Part shown: piece by piece, positions 1 to 6,272 of the stretch | Layout of the letters: each line of letters opens with the position of its first letter | How positions within the stretch are numbered: position 1 is the first letter of the stretch | From: an uncultured Ruminococcus sp. | GTDB taxonomy: Bacteria; Bacillota; Clostridia; Oscillospirales; CAG-272 | Direction of reading: 5' to 3' | Assembly (NCBI GenBank): GCA_902782785.1 | Contig: CACZOH010000037.1 | Location: 1 to 7,090 of the forward strand | Length of the DNA: 7,090 nucleotides | Made by a program: the position numbers and the translations under genes | Notes under the pieces: model-generated | What the model was told of the DNA's origin: nothing | The model's input: the letters and a program-made list of their open reading frames with translations, nothing else | The model's database searches: none

Positions 1-5
1 ATCAA

Positions 6-1244
6 ATGAACGTACTTGTTGTAAACGCGGGCTCCTCAAGCCTTAAGTATCAGCTTTTTGACACGGAGGCGGACAAGGTCCTCGCAAAAGGCATCTGCGA
101 GCGTATAGGCACTCAGACGCCGAAGGGCGTCGGCGCCGAGGGCAAGATCGAGCACAGAAAAGGCGATTCCCCCAAAATAGTCAAAGAGATCCCCATGCCG
201 AATCACGCCGTGGCGACCAAAATACTCGTTGACACGCTGACCGATCCCGAAATAGGCGTTATCAAGGATATGAGCGAGATCGAGGCTGTCGGCCACCGCA
301 TAGTTCACGGCGGTCCGTACTTCTATGAGAGCGTTCTCATCACGGACGACGTCATAGAGAAGCTTGAAAAATGCGTTGACTTCGCGCCGCTCCACACCGT
401 TCCGCACCTGATGGGCATTAAGGGCTGCACCGCCGTTATGCCGAACGTACCGCAGGTCCTCGTATTCGACACCGCTTTCCATCAGACCATGCCCGAGGAG
501 GCTTACACATATCCTTTACCGCATGAGCTCTGCGAAAAATACAAGATCCGCCGTTACGGCGCACATGGCACCTCCCACCGCTTCGTCTCCGGCGAGATGA
601 TAAAGATAATGGGCGGCAAGGCCGAGGGTACTAAAATAGTCACCTGCCATCTCGGCAACGGCTCCTCCATATCCGCCGTAAAGGACGGCAAGGTCCTCGA
701 TACCAGCATGGGCTTGACGCCTCTTGACGGCATCATAATGGGCACGCGCTGCGGCGCCATAGACCCCGCCATAGTTCCGTTCGTAATGGAGCGCGAGGGC
801 TACACACCCGCCGAAATGAACGAGATAATGAACAAAAAGAGCGGATTCCTCGGCGTTTCCGGTATTTCCTCTGACAGCCGCGACATCGAAAAAGCGGCAG
901 CGGAGGGCAATCCGAGAGCTCAGCTCGTTACAAAGATAACCGCGTATCAGATAAAGAAATTCATCGGCGCCTACACCGCGGCGATGGACGGCATCGACGC
1001 GCTCGTTTTCACGGCGGGCCTCGGCGAGAACAACCCCGAGCTCCGCTCGAGAGTATGCGCGGGACTTACCTACCTTGGTATAAAGATAGACGAGGAGCTT
1101 AACGCCGTATCGCATCACCAGCCGAACATAGTAAAGCTTTCGACCGATGAATCCAAGGTGCTCGTATACCTCATCCCGACGAACGAGGAAAAGGTCATAG
1201 CGCAGGATACAGAGCGTCTCGCTCGCGAGTATCTCGCAAAATAA
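6..1244 (+). CDS. ackA: Acetate kinase
   Basis: Cytosolic enzyme that interconverts acetate + ATP and acetyl phosphate + ADP; in fermenters it usually runs towards ATP in the Pta-AckA pathway. The 412-residue length is complete for the family. Visible motifs: N-terminal NAGSSSLKYQLFD (residues 7-19, phosphate-binding fold with Asn7), GHRIVHGG (96-103, Arg98), VFDTAFH (153-159, Asp155), GAHGTSH (185-191, His187), the nucleotide-binding stretch HLGNGSS (215-221), GTRCGAIDP (246-254, Arg248), TAGLGENN (336-343) and TNEE (392-395, Glu394). These match the catalytic Arg/Asp/His/Arg/Glu set known from Methanosarcina AckA with a small offset. The ATG at base 6 gives the expected N-terminus, but only five bases precede it, so its ribosome binding site and any upstream partner such as pta lie outside the window. 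Identification is secure. Confidence 0.98.
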   Translation: MNVLVVNAGSSSLKYQLFDTEADKVLAKGICERIGTQTPKGVGAEGKIEHRKGDSPKIVKEIPMPNHAVATKILVDTLTDPEIGVIKDMSEIEAVGHRIVHGGPYFYESVLITDDVIEKLEKCVDFAPLHTVPHLMGIKGCTAVMPNVPQVLVFDTAFHQTMPEEAYTYPLPHELCEKYKIRRYGAHGTSHRFVSGEMIKIMGGKAEGTKIVTCHLGNGSSISAVKDGKVLDTSMGLTPLDGIIMGTRCGAIDPAIVPFVMEREGYTPAEMNEIMNKKSGFLGVSGISSDSRDIEKAAAEGNPRAQLVTKITAYQIKKFIGAYTAAMDGIDALVFTAGLGENNPELRSRVCAGLTYLGIKIDEELNAVSHHQPNIVKLSTDESKVLVYLIPTNEEKVIAQDTERLAREYLAK

Positions 1245-1261
1245 CGCAAATTAACAAAAAC

Positions 1262-1307
1262 AAAGGAACTCTCATATCATACAGCAGTATGACAGGAGGG
1301 TTCTTTT
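1262..1307 (+). promoter_or_regulatory. Long hairpin covering the ATPase ribosome binding site; possible ackA terminator
   Basis: Bases 1262-1273 pair with 1296-1307 (12 pairs including two G-U). After a 3x3 internal loop, TCATAC (1277-1282) pairs perfectly with GTATGA (1287-1292) around an AGCA loop. The Shine-Dalgarno AGGAGG (1294-1299) lies in the 3' arm and the internal loop, and the stem ends on the base before the ATG at 1308. The A-rich 5' flank and the TTCTTTT end of the 3' arm resemble a bidirectional intrinsic terminator, so this may end ackA transcripts, limit translation of the next gene, or both. The pairing is seen directly; the role is inferred. Confidence 0.6.
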
Positions 1308-2375
1308 ATGTTTTTACGGGAAAAGTATTTTGCCGCCGCGAATACTTCCGCGGGCTTCGTCAGTTTTTTTGACAGGATATTCGATCCGTCTCTGCTTTCG
1401 CGGTTGTATATTATAAAAAGCGGCGCGGGAACGGGAAAATCCACTATGATAAAACGGACGGCGGACGCCGCGGAATCGTGCGGGCATAAGGTTTTGTATT
1501 TTTACTGCTCTTCGGATCCTGATTCGCTCGACGGGATACTTATACCGTCGCTTTCATTCGGTCTGACAGACGGCACCGCGCCGCATATGACGGACCCGAA
1601 ATATCCGTGCGCCGCGGACGCCCTGCTTGATTTTTATCCGTATCTCGACGAGAATAAGCTTTATCATAACAGAGCGAAAATAATCGCGCTGACGGATAAA
1701 AACAGGGCGCTGCACAAAAAATCGTCGTCGTACAGAAGATACGCGGGGCTTGCGGGAAGAGAAGCGCTTTCGGTCGTCGTCGGCTGTACGGACGGTGAAA
1801 AGCTTGACAGCGCGGTAAAACGCTGCGCCGCGTCTGTAAAGGATGCGGACGGCAAAGCGGAGCACAGACAGATATCGGCTTTTTCCGTTCGCGGCAGAGT
1901 CAGATTTGACACGTATGAGCAAATGTCGGAAAAAATCACCGCGGTGTGCGACGAGCACGGCTCGGCTTATATCTTCATGAACGGCCTGAGGTCGGCTCTT
2001 CTGGAAAAGGGCGCGGGATTTTATTACAGCACGGATACGCTCCTGCCCGAGAACTGCGAGGCGATATATATTCCGAAAACAAAGGAATGCTTTGTCATAA
2101 CGGGCAAAGCGTCAAAGACAAACAGGACGGAATATACAAAAGTCATAAATATGAAGAGGTTCATAAACGCAAGCGGACTGAAAGAAGTGCGCGGAAGGCT
2201 CAGGATGTGCGAGAAGACGAGGGATATGCTCGACTGCGAGGCGGAAAGACTCATAGCCGCGGCGGGCAGGGTACACGACGGGCTTGAGGAGATATATAAA
2301 AACGCCGTCGATTTTGACGGCGTAAGAGCTCTGACAGATAAGATGATAAGAAAATATGTTATCCGAAACAGCTGA
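1308..2375 (+). CDS. P-loop ATPase-like protein with degenerate second half
   Basis: Predicted cytosolic nucleotide-binding protein of 355 residues. It resembles, from memory, an uncharacterised Firmicutes family (PRK06851-type) built from two related P-loop halves; its substrate and role are unknown to me. Half one has the N-terminal block KYFAAANTSAGF (6-17), a hydrophobic strand LYIIK, the Walker A motif GAGTGKST (39-46), then YFYCSSDPDSLDGILIP (64-80) and DPKYP (96-100). Half two restarts near HRQISAFSVRGRV (187-199), and GFYYSTDTLLPENCEAIYIP (237-256) lines up with 64-80, but no Walker A motif sits between them. The protein is therefore probably a one-site ATPase with a decayed second domain. 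The ATG at 1308 fits the family N-terminus and is preceded by AGGAGG seven to eight bases away, buried in a hairpin. It follows ackA by 63 bases and converges on murC. Confidence 0.85.
   Translation: MFLREKYFAAANTSAGFVSFFDRIFDPSLLSRLYIIKSGAGTGKSTMIKRTADAAESCGHKVLYFYCSSDPDSLDGILIPSLSFGLTDGTAPHMTDPKYPCAADALLDFYPYLDENKLYHNRAKIIALTDKNRALHKKSSSYRRYAGLAGREALSVVVGCTDGEKLDSAVKRCAASVKDADGKAEHRQISAFSVRGRVRFDTYEQMSEKITAVCDEHGSAYIFMNGLRSALLEKGAGFYYSTDTLLPENCEAIYIPKTKECFVITGKASKTNRTEYTKVINMKRFINASGLKEVRGRLRMCEKTRDMLDCEAERLIAAAGRVHDGLEEIYKNAVDFDGVRALTDKMIRKYVIRNS
2298..2323 (-). terminator. Intrinsic terminator of murC, inside the ATPase gene
   Basis: Read on the minus strand, ACGCCGTC (2323-2316) and GACGGCGT (2309-2302) form a perfect 8-bp GC-rich stem with a 6-base loop, directly followed by a T run (2302-2298) and ATATAT. 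It sits about 57 bases past the murC stop and within the last 25 codons of the convergent ATPase gene. The classical stem plus U-tract exists only in the minus direction. Confidence 0.65.
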
Positions 2376-2392
2376 CGGTTTATTCCGTCAGC
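2371..2392. other. Inverted repeat spanning both convergent stop codons
   Basis: GCTGACGG (2371-2378) and CCGTCAGC (2385-2392) form a perfect 8-bp stem with loop TTTATT. The TGA of the ATPase (2373-2375) lies in one arm and the TAA of murC (2380-2382 on the plus strand) in the loop. Neither side carries a good U-tract, so it is a weak terminator by itself but may block 3' exonucleases or slow polymerases arriving from both sides. Confidence 0.55.
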
Positions 2393-3759
2393 CGGCTTAT
2401 GATCCTGTTTACGTTTCCCGCGCCCATTATGACCGCGGCGTCGCCGGGCTTAAGCGTCTTTTTAAGATAGTCGGCGACAGCGTCAAGGTCTCCCCTGTAC
2501 GTTCCGTTTTTCGTGTCAGCCGCAAGCTTTTCAGCTGACATACCGAGCGTATCCGTTTCACGCGCGGCGTAGATATCGCAGAATATGACCTCGTCACAGT
2601 CGGAAAATGCGTTTATGAACCCGTCGTAAAACTCCGCGGTGCGGGAATACGTATGCGGCTGAAACGCCACGTACAGCCTGCCTTTTGTCTGCTCGCGCGC
2701 TATTGAAAGAGTTGCTTTTATCTCGTCCGGGTGGTGCGCGTAGTCGTCGTAGACGCTTGCGCCGCCGCATTTGCCCTTGAATTCAAATCTTCTCGCCACT
2801 CCCTCAAATCCGCCTATTCCTTTTGCCGCCGCTCTTCCGCTCACGCCGAGCAGTATGCAGGCGCCGATACAGCAGAGGGCGTTATAAACGTTGTGTATAC
2901 CAAAAACGCCGAGCTTGATATGAGCGTATTTTTTGCCTTTATACATCGCGTCGAATTCCGGGTACTTTCCGTCCGTTTTAAGATTTTCGGGATACACGTC
3001 GGCGGTTTTTTCCATACCGCATTTTATCAGCTTTCCCGTATATCCCTCTATCGCCGCCCTGCAGTTTGAAGAATCTGTATTGACGACGGCGCAGGGCGAC
3101 TGCGAAATATATTTTTTGAACGATTTTATATAATTGTCCACGTTTCCGAAATAGTCGGCGTGGTCAAAGCCTATGTTCAGCACAAGCGCGATCTGCGGGA
3201 AAAACGAAAGGAAGGAATCGGTATATTCGCACGCCTCAAAGCAAAGTACTTTGTCCGAGCCTTTTCTGTATGAGGAATTTATATCGCGCATAACGGCGCC
3301 GTTCAGTACCGTGGGATCGAGCCCGGCTTCCGCAAGCGCCGCTCCCAGCATGGCGGTGGAGGTGGATTTGCCGTGCGTTCCCGCAACTCCGACGGACTGT
3401 TTGTAAAACGTCACCACGTAACCCAGAAAGTCAGCGCGGCGTATGAGGGGGAAGCCCCCGTTTTTCGCGTATGCGTATTCCGGATTATCCTCGTGTATCG
3501 CGGAGTTGTAGACGAATACCGTATAGCCGCGGCAGTTGTCCGCGTTATGCCCCTCAAAGACCTTTATCCCTTCTTTTTCAAGCGCCTCCGTGACGGACGA
3601 AAGAGTTCTGTCGGAGCCCGCCGTACGCGACACCTTCTTCGACGCTATCTCCGCAAGGCTCGACATTGAGACGCCGCCTATCCCTATAAAATACACGTTG
3701 TCTTCTTTCGTCAATATACTTGCTATGTTTTCCGGTGAATAATAATCAAAATTCGGCAT
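2380..3759 (-). CDS. murC: UDP-N-acetylmuramate--L-alanine ligase
   Basis: Cytosolic ATP-dependent Mur ligase that adds L-alanine to UDP-MurNAc, the first amino-acid step of peptidoglycan precursor synthesis. Counted from the preferred ATG it has 459 residues, normal for MurC. Domain 1 (UDP-binding Rossmann fold) has GIGGVSMSSLAEI (26-38). The central ATPase domain has AGTHGKST (126-133), EACEY (175-179) and NIGFDHADYF (195-204). The C-terminal ligase domain has YDDYAHHPDEIKATL (337-351), QPHTYSRT (367-374) and GAGNVNRI (447-454). An in-frame TTG at 3771 would add four residues (MYLF), but the only Shine-Dalgarno-like AAAGGA (3778-3773) lies one base before that TTG and 13 bases before the ATG at 3759, so the ATG is chosen. 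Divergent from spoVG, convergent with the ATPase, and apparently monocistronic here. Confidence 0.97.
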   Translation of the reverse strand: MPNFDYYSPENIASILTKEDNVYFIGIGGVSMSSLAEIASKKVSRTAGSDRTLSSVTEALEKEGIKVFEGHNADNCRGYTVFVYNSAIHEDNPEYAYAKNGGFPLIRRADFLGYVVTFYKQSVGVAGTHGKSTSTAMLGAALAEAGLDPTVLNGAVMRDINSSYRKGSDKVLCFEACEYTDSFLSFFPQIALVLNIGFDHADYFGNVDNYIKSFKKYISQSPCAVVNTDSSNCRAAIEGYTGKLIKCGMEKTADVYPENLKTDGKYPEFDAMYKGKKYAHIKLGVFGIHNVYNALCCIGACILLGVSGRAAAKGIGGFEGVARRFEFKGKCGGASVYDDYAHHPDEIKATLSIAREQTKGRLYVAFQPHTYSRTAEFYDGFINAFSDCDEVIFCDIYAARETDTLGMSAEKLAADTKNGTYRGDLDAVADYLKKTLKPGDAAVIMGAGNVNRIISRLTE

Positions 3760-3827
3760 AAATAAATACAAATCCTTTTAAAAATGAATTAAAGAAAAAC
3801 CCTGAAGAAAATTAAACAGAAACTCAC

Positions 3828-3847
3828 AAACTGTTAAACAACAGTTT
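3828..3847. repeat. 20-base inverted repeat in the murC-spoVG gap
   Basis: AAACTGTT (3828-3835) and AACAGTTT (3840-3847) are perfect reverse complements around AAAC. The element lies 69 bases upstream of the murC ATG and 100 bases upstream of spoVG. It could be an operator or a transcript hairpin; AT-rich composition means chance is possible. Confidence 0.45.
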
Positions 3848-3868
3848 ATTAAAACATATATCATTTTT

Positions 3869-3895
3869 TTGACCCCGGTATTATAATGTTTGACA
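3869..3895. promoter_or_regulatory. Candidate promoter elements in the murC-spoVG gap
   Basis: A perfect TATAAT (3882-3887) lies on the plus strand, and because the sequence is ATTATAAT there is also TATAAT on the minus strand (3885-3880). TTGACC (3869-3874) is only 7 bases before the plus TATAAT, so these two cannot pair as -35/-10. TTGACA (3890-3895) could be a -35 for spoVG, but its best-spaced -10 is a poor TATTTA. No sigma-H pattern was found. Promoters for both genes are probably here, but I cannot assign each one firmly. Confidence 0.35.
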
Positions 3896-3903
3896 TAAAA
3901 AGC

Positions 3904-3920
3904 ATAAATATGATATTTAT
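3904..3920. repeat. 17-base palindrome upstream of spoVG
   Basis: ATAAATAT (3904-3911) and ATATTTAT (3913-3920) are perfect reverse complements around a single G. The element lies between the candidate TATAAT/TTGACA boxes and the spoVG Shine-Dalgarno (3934-3939), where a bound repressor would block initiation or early elongation. No regulator is encoded beside it. AT richness lowers its significance. Confidence 0.45.
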
Positions 3921-3946
3921 TCAATCCCATAAAAGGAGGACGTAAA

Positions 3947-4261
3947 ATGGAGATCAGCGGTGTAAAGGTCAGAAAAGCCTTTGAGGATGGAACCATGAGA
4001 GCGATCGTGTCCGTTACTTTTGACAATCAGATAGCGGTCCACGATATAAAAGTTATATATGCCGGTGAAAGATATTTCATCGTTATGCCTTCACGTAAGG
4101 TCGCTGAAAACTCGTTCCGTGATATCGTACATCCCATCAACTCCGAGTTCCGGGCTAAACTTGAAAAGGCGGTCATAGACGCTTATTTTGAGCAGAAGGA
4201 CGCTTTGCTTGACGAAGCCCGCGCAGCGGCTGAGGCATCACAGGAAACGACAGAGGAATAA
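3947..4261 (+). CDS. spoVG: SpoVG family regulator
   Basis: Small cytosolic nucleic-acid-binding protein; in Bacillus, Staphylococcus and Listeria relatives affect sporulation septation, capsule, virulence and cell-envelope gene expression. The 104-residue length is standard. The N-terminus MEISGVKVRK (1-10), the block MRAIVSVTFDNQIAVHDIKV (17-36) and the segment FIVMPSRK followed by FRDIVHPINSEFR (44-69) are hallmark SpoVG sequence. The C-terminal tail is acidic and low-complexity (from about residue 84), the part that normally varies. The start is well supported: AGGAGG at 3934-3939 lies seven bases before the ATG. It is transcribed divergently from murC across an AT-rich 187-base gap and ends tail to tail with the glycosyltransferase gene, 24 bases apart, with a terminator directly after it. 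Its presence fits a spore former but is not proof, since non-sporulating Firmicutes keep the gene. Confidence 0.97.
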   Translation: MEISGVKVRKAFEDGTMRAIVSVTFDNQIAVHDIKVIYAGERYFIVMPSRKVAENSFRDIVHPINSEFRAKLEKAVIDAYFEQKDALLDEARAAAEASQETTEE

Positions 4262-4277
4262 GCCGATACCGGCTACC

Positions 4278-4302
4278 GGTCGCCTTTAACGGGCGGCTTT
4301 TT
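4278..4302 (+). terminator. Intrinsic terminator of spoVG
   Basis: GGTCGCC (4278-4284) pairs with GGCGGCT (4292-4298), the core being six pairs with one G-U, followed by TTTTT (4298-4302). A smaller hairpin, AGCCG/CGGCT with loop ATAC (4261-4274), precedes it and overlaps the spoVG stop. The main stem overlaps the stop and last codons of the convergent glycosyltransferase gene. On the minus strand no comparable U-tract follows. Confidence 0.65.
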
Positions 4303-5023
4303 CCGTTTTATACTTTCTTTTCACGCGGCGGCGTATCTTTATAACGTCTCTGATCATTTTCAGCGCGTCTGAAAACACGTGCACCTTTGACTGCCTGTGA
4401 TTTATTATCTTCACCGGCAGCTCTCCGATTTTATAGCCGAGCGCGGACGACGTCATGATCGCCTCAAAATCAAAAGCGAAGCCGTCCGTCTCGCACCTTG
4501 AAAAAATATCGTGCGCGGCTTTTTTCGTAAAGCCCTTGATGCCGCACTGCGAATCGGATAAGCGGAAGCCGCCGAGAACGCCGAGCAGTTTTATATAAGC
4601 CTTTGACGCAAATCTGCGCAGGGCGGTGTAGCCCTCGTAACCGTCATCCGTAAGATTTCTGCTGCCGACGACCATATCGACGTCCTTATTCTCTTCAAGA
4701 TATTTCACTGCGTCGCCTATGACGCCCACGCCGAAGGCTACGTCGCAGTCCGTGAATATCGCGATATCTCCATCCGAGGCGAGCATGCCCGTGCGAACGG
4801 CGCAGCCCTTGCCGCGGTTTTTTTCATATCTTAGAAGCTTTACGCGGTCGTGGTCCTTTGCGTACGACAAAACGGCGTCGCCGCAGCCGTCGACCGAGCC
4901 GTCGTCCGAGAAAATAAGCTCGTAATCTTCAAAATTCGAGGACAGATATTCGTCGAACTGTCTGACCGACGATGCGATTATCGACGATTCGTTATACATT
5001 GGTATGATGACAGATAATTTCAT
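4286..5023 (-). CDS. Family 2 glycosyltransferase, dolichyl-/polyprenyl-phosphate glucosyltransferase-like
   Basis: Predicted GT-A fold enzyme transferring a sugar from a nucleotide sugar, probably to a polyprenyl phosphate lipid at the inner membrane face, by likeness to the ALG5/DPM1-type branch of GT2. The motifs in its 245 residues are VIIPMYNE (5-12), SDDGSVDG (39-46), NRGKG (69-73), the metal-binding DCD (92-94) in place of the usual DxD, GSR (120-122), DSQCGIKGF (157-165) and FDFEAI (184-189). The DSQCGIKGF block is typical of the ALG5-like group. There is no transmembrane segment, but a very basic C-terminal tail (about 229-243) could bind the membrane surface. It starts five bases after the sortase stop; its likely Shine-Dalgarno AAGG (5036-5033) lies in the last sortase codons, so the two genes are co-transcribed. 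Exact sugar and acceptor are unknown. Confidence 0.88.
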   Translation of the reverse strand: MKLSVIIPMYNESSIIASSVRQFDEYLSSNFEDYELIFSDDGSVDGCGDAVLSYAKDHDRVKLLRYEKNRGKGCAVRTGMLASDGDIAIFTDCDVAFGVGVIGDAVKYLEENKDVDMVVGSRNLTDDGYEGYTALRRFASKAYIKLLGVLGGFRLSDSQCGIKGFTKKAAHDIFSRCETDGFAFDFEAIMTSSALGYKIGELPVKIINHRQSKVHVFSDALKMIRDVIKIRRRVKRKYKTEKAAR

Positions 5024-5028
5024 ATTCG

Positions 5029-6042
5029 TCAGCCTTCGTAAACGCCTATGAGCTTTGCGTGGAGCGCCCAGCGCATATTGTCGCCTCTCACGGTGCAGGT
5101 GGAAAGCGTCAGGATCTTTGAATCCTTGTCAAACGTGATATCCTTCTGGAAAATGGATTTTTTGCGGCATTTTTCACAGAACTCCAGAAAATCCTCGTCG
5201 CTCTTGAACGTCGTTTGTATATAGTTGTACCCGGCGTTAGTGTCATAGACGGAGAACAGCTCGTACGTGTAAAGACCGTCCGGCGTTATTATGTTTATGA
5301 CCTGATTGCGAAACGCCTCCTCGTCGACGGCGAAATCAAGCAGCGGAGCGAACATTATGCGCGCCGTGTTCATATTGTGACCGTATATTATCAGATTCCT
5401 GTTCCTTAAAGCTTTTCTTGAACAGCGGTAATCCGCAAAAACTGAACCGTAGCGCGTTTCGCTGCCGTTGTATTCGCGGTAGAGGTAATAATTGTTGTCA
5501 GCCGCCTGCATGACGATATAGTCTATGGAGGTTCCCGGCACGTCTATCCAGCCGTAAACGTCGGGATATAAGCGCCATTTACCTATAAACTGCGAGCGCT
5601 TCGTTTCAAAATATTCGTTATATTCTTTTTTCTCAAGTATCGGAACGTCGCCCGGGCCGACAACGTCCATGGACTGACCGAGCTGCAGGTTTTCCGTCGC
5701 GCGAAGCGATTTATTCTGCGTGGACACAAGTTCATCCTTTATTTCTCCGCTTGCAATTTTTGAAAAATACTCGTTCAACTGCTGTTTTTCGGCGTACTGC
5801 AGAGCGTACGACGCAACGTATCCCGCCGCGCCCAAAAACACGAGGAAGCATAAAAGCATCGCCGTATATCTTATGGCGCCGCCGAGCGCCGTTCTTATAA
5901 GCGTTTTTCTCGTTACCTCGTTTCTGTGCGACAGGTCGGACGGACGGGCGCCGGAAAGCTCCCTTGTGAAATCCGTCCCGCCGTTTTCAAATCCGGAGTG
6001 CAGAACGCTGTCATTTGAATTTTCAATACCGTTTTTTTTCAT
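5029..6042 (-). CDS. Class B sortase, membrane-anchored transpeptidase
   Basis: Extracytoplasmic cysteine transpeptidase that cleaves a C-terminal sorting signal and joins the protein to the cell wall or another protein. Of 337 residues, the first ~55 are polar and presumably cytoplasmic, one transmembrane helix spans about 57-83 (signal anchor), a linker follows, and the sortase domain starts near YPDVYGWIDVPGTSIDYIVMQ (159-179). Family motifs are YREYNG (188-193), YGSVFADYR (198-206), IIYGHNM with catalytic His222, LTLSTC with catalytic Cys316, and Arg324 in the block MRWALHAKL. This layout is that of SrtB-type enzymes, so all three catalytic residues are present. The ATG at 6042 has a weak AGGG eight bases upstream. 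It is first in an operon with the glycosyltransferase. No sorting-signal substrate is encoded in the window, so its target is unknown. Confidence 0.94.
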   Translation of the reverse strand: MKKNGIENSNDSVLHSGFENGGTDFTRELSGARPSDLSHRNEVTRKTLIRTALGGAIRYTAMLLCFLVFLGAAGYVASYALQYAEKQQLNEYFSKIASGEIKDELVSTQNKSLRATENLQLGQSMDVVGPGDVPILEKKEYNEYFETKRSQFIGKWRLYPDVYGWIDVPGTSIDYIVMQAADNNYYLYREYNGSETRYGSVFADYRCSRKALRNRNLIIYGHNMNTARIMFAPLLDFAVDEEAFRNQVINIITPDGLYTYELFSVYDTNAGYNYIQTTFKSDEDFLEFCEKCRKKSIFQKDITFDKDSKILTLSTCTVRGDNMRWALHAKLIGVYEG

Positions 6043-6075
6043 ATACGTTTCCCTGATCAGAATTACTGTCTTATT

Positions 6076-6104
6076 ATTATATATTCAAAATTTTAAGTAT
6101 GCAA
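6076..6104 (-). promoter_or_regulatory. Sigma-A-type promoter of the sortase-glycosyltransferase operon
   Basis: On the minus strand TTGCAT (6104-6099) and a perfect TATAAT (6081-6076) are separated by exactly 17 bases. Transcription would begin near 6069, giving a leader of about 27 bases before the sortase ATG at 6042. The leader contains the palindrome CTGATCAG (6053-6060), which overlaps the weak Shine-Dalgarno. Confidence 0.65.
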
Positions 6105-6245
6105 GGGAATTTTTTGTATTTTCATGTTTTTATGGCGCGCGCGGCTGTTTTTTTCGCCCGCCGGCATAAAAATCGTGAACAAAATATACATTATAAATAA
6201 CGCGCCGATAAAGAAGCGCCGCGTTTTTAAAAGCCTTTTATTCAT
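6093..6245 (-). CDS. Doubtful 50-residue membrane peptide ORF
   Basis: An ATG at 6245 opens a 50-codon frame ending at TAA (6095-6093). The peptide has a basic start (MNKRLLKTRR), one hydrophobic stretch (FFIGALFIMYILFTIFMPAG, residues 11-30) and a basic tail, i.e. a plausible single-pass protein. The pattern of basic residues, one helix and an early stop is faintly like the beginning of VanZ-type proteins, so a decayed remnant is possible. Against it: no Shine-Dalgarno is visible, its end overlaps the operon promoter, and AT-rich DNA easily encodes hydrophobic runs. It lies head to head with the M50 gene and 50 bases upstream of the sortase gene. Listed so that it is not lost, not because it is well supported. 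Confidence 0.22.
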   Translation of the reverse strand: MNKRLLKTRRFFIGALFIMYILFTIFMPAGEKNSRARHKNMKIQKIPLHT

Positions 6246-6272
6246 ATTTTCAATTTGCAGTTTCAAGTCAGT

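Noticed and set aside
36..1118. Long open frames on the minus strand under ackA (36-482, 516-1118, 554-772)
   Set aside because: They are antisense to an unmistakable complete ackA, show no recognisable motifs, and arise from its GC-rich codon use.
3869..3887. TTGACC and TATAAT as a matched -35/-10 promoter for spoVG
   Set aside because: Only 7 bases separate them, far below the 16-18 needed.
3778..4026. 82-codon minus-strand frame between murC and spoVG
   Set aside because: It starts inside spoVG antisense, covers the promoter region, and its peptide has no recognisable pattern.
6201..6228. CGCG/CGCG or GCGC/GCGC hairpin followed by TTTTT as a plus-strand terminator
   Set aside because: The stem is only 4 bp and there is no plus-strand gene upstream for it to serve.
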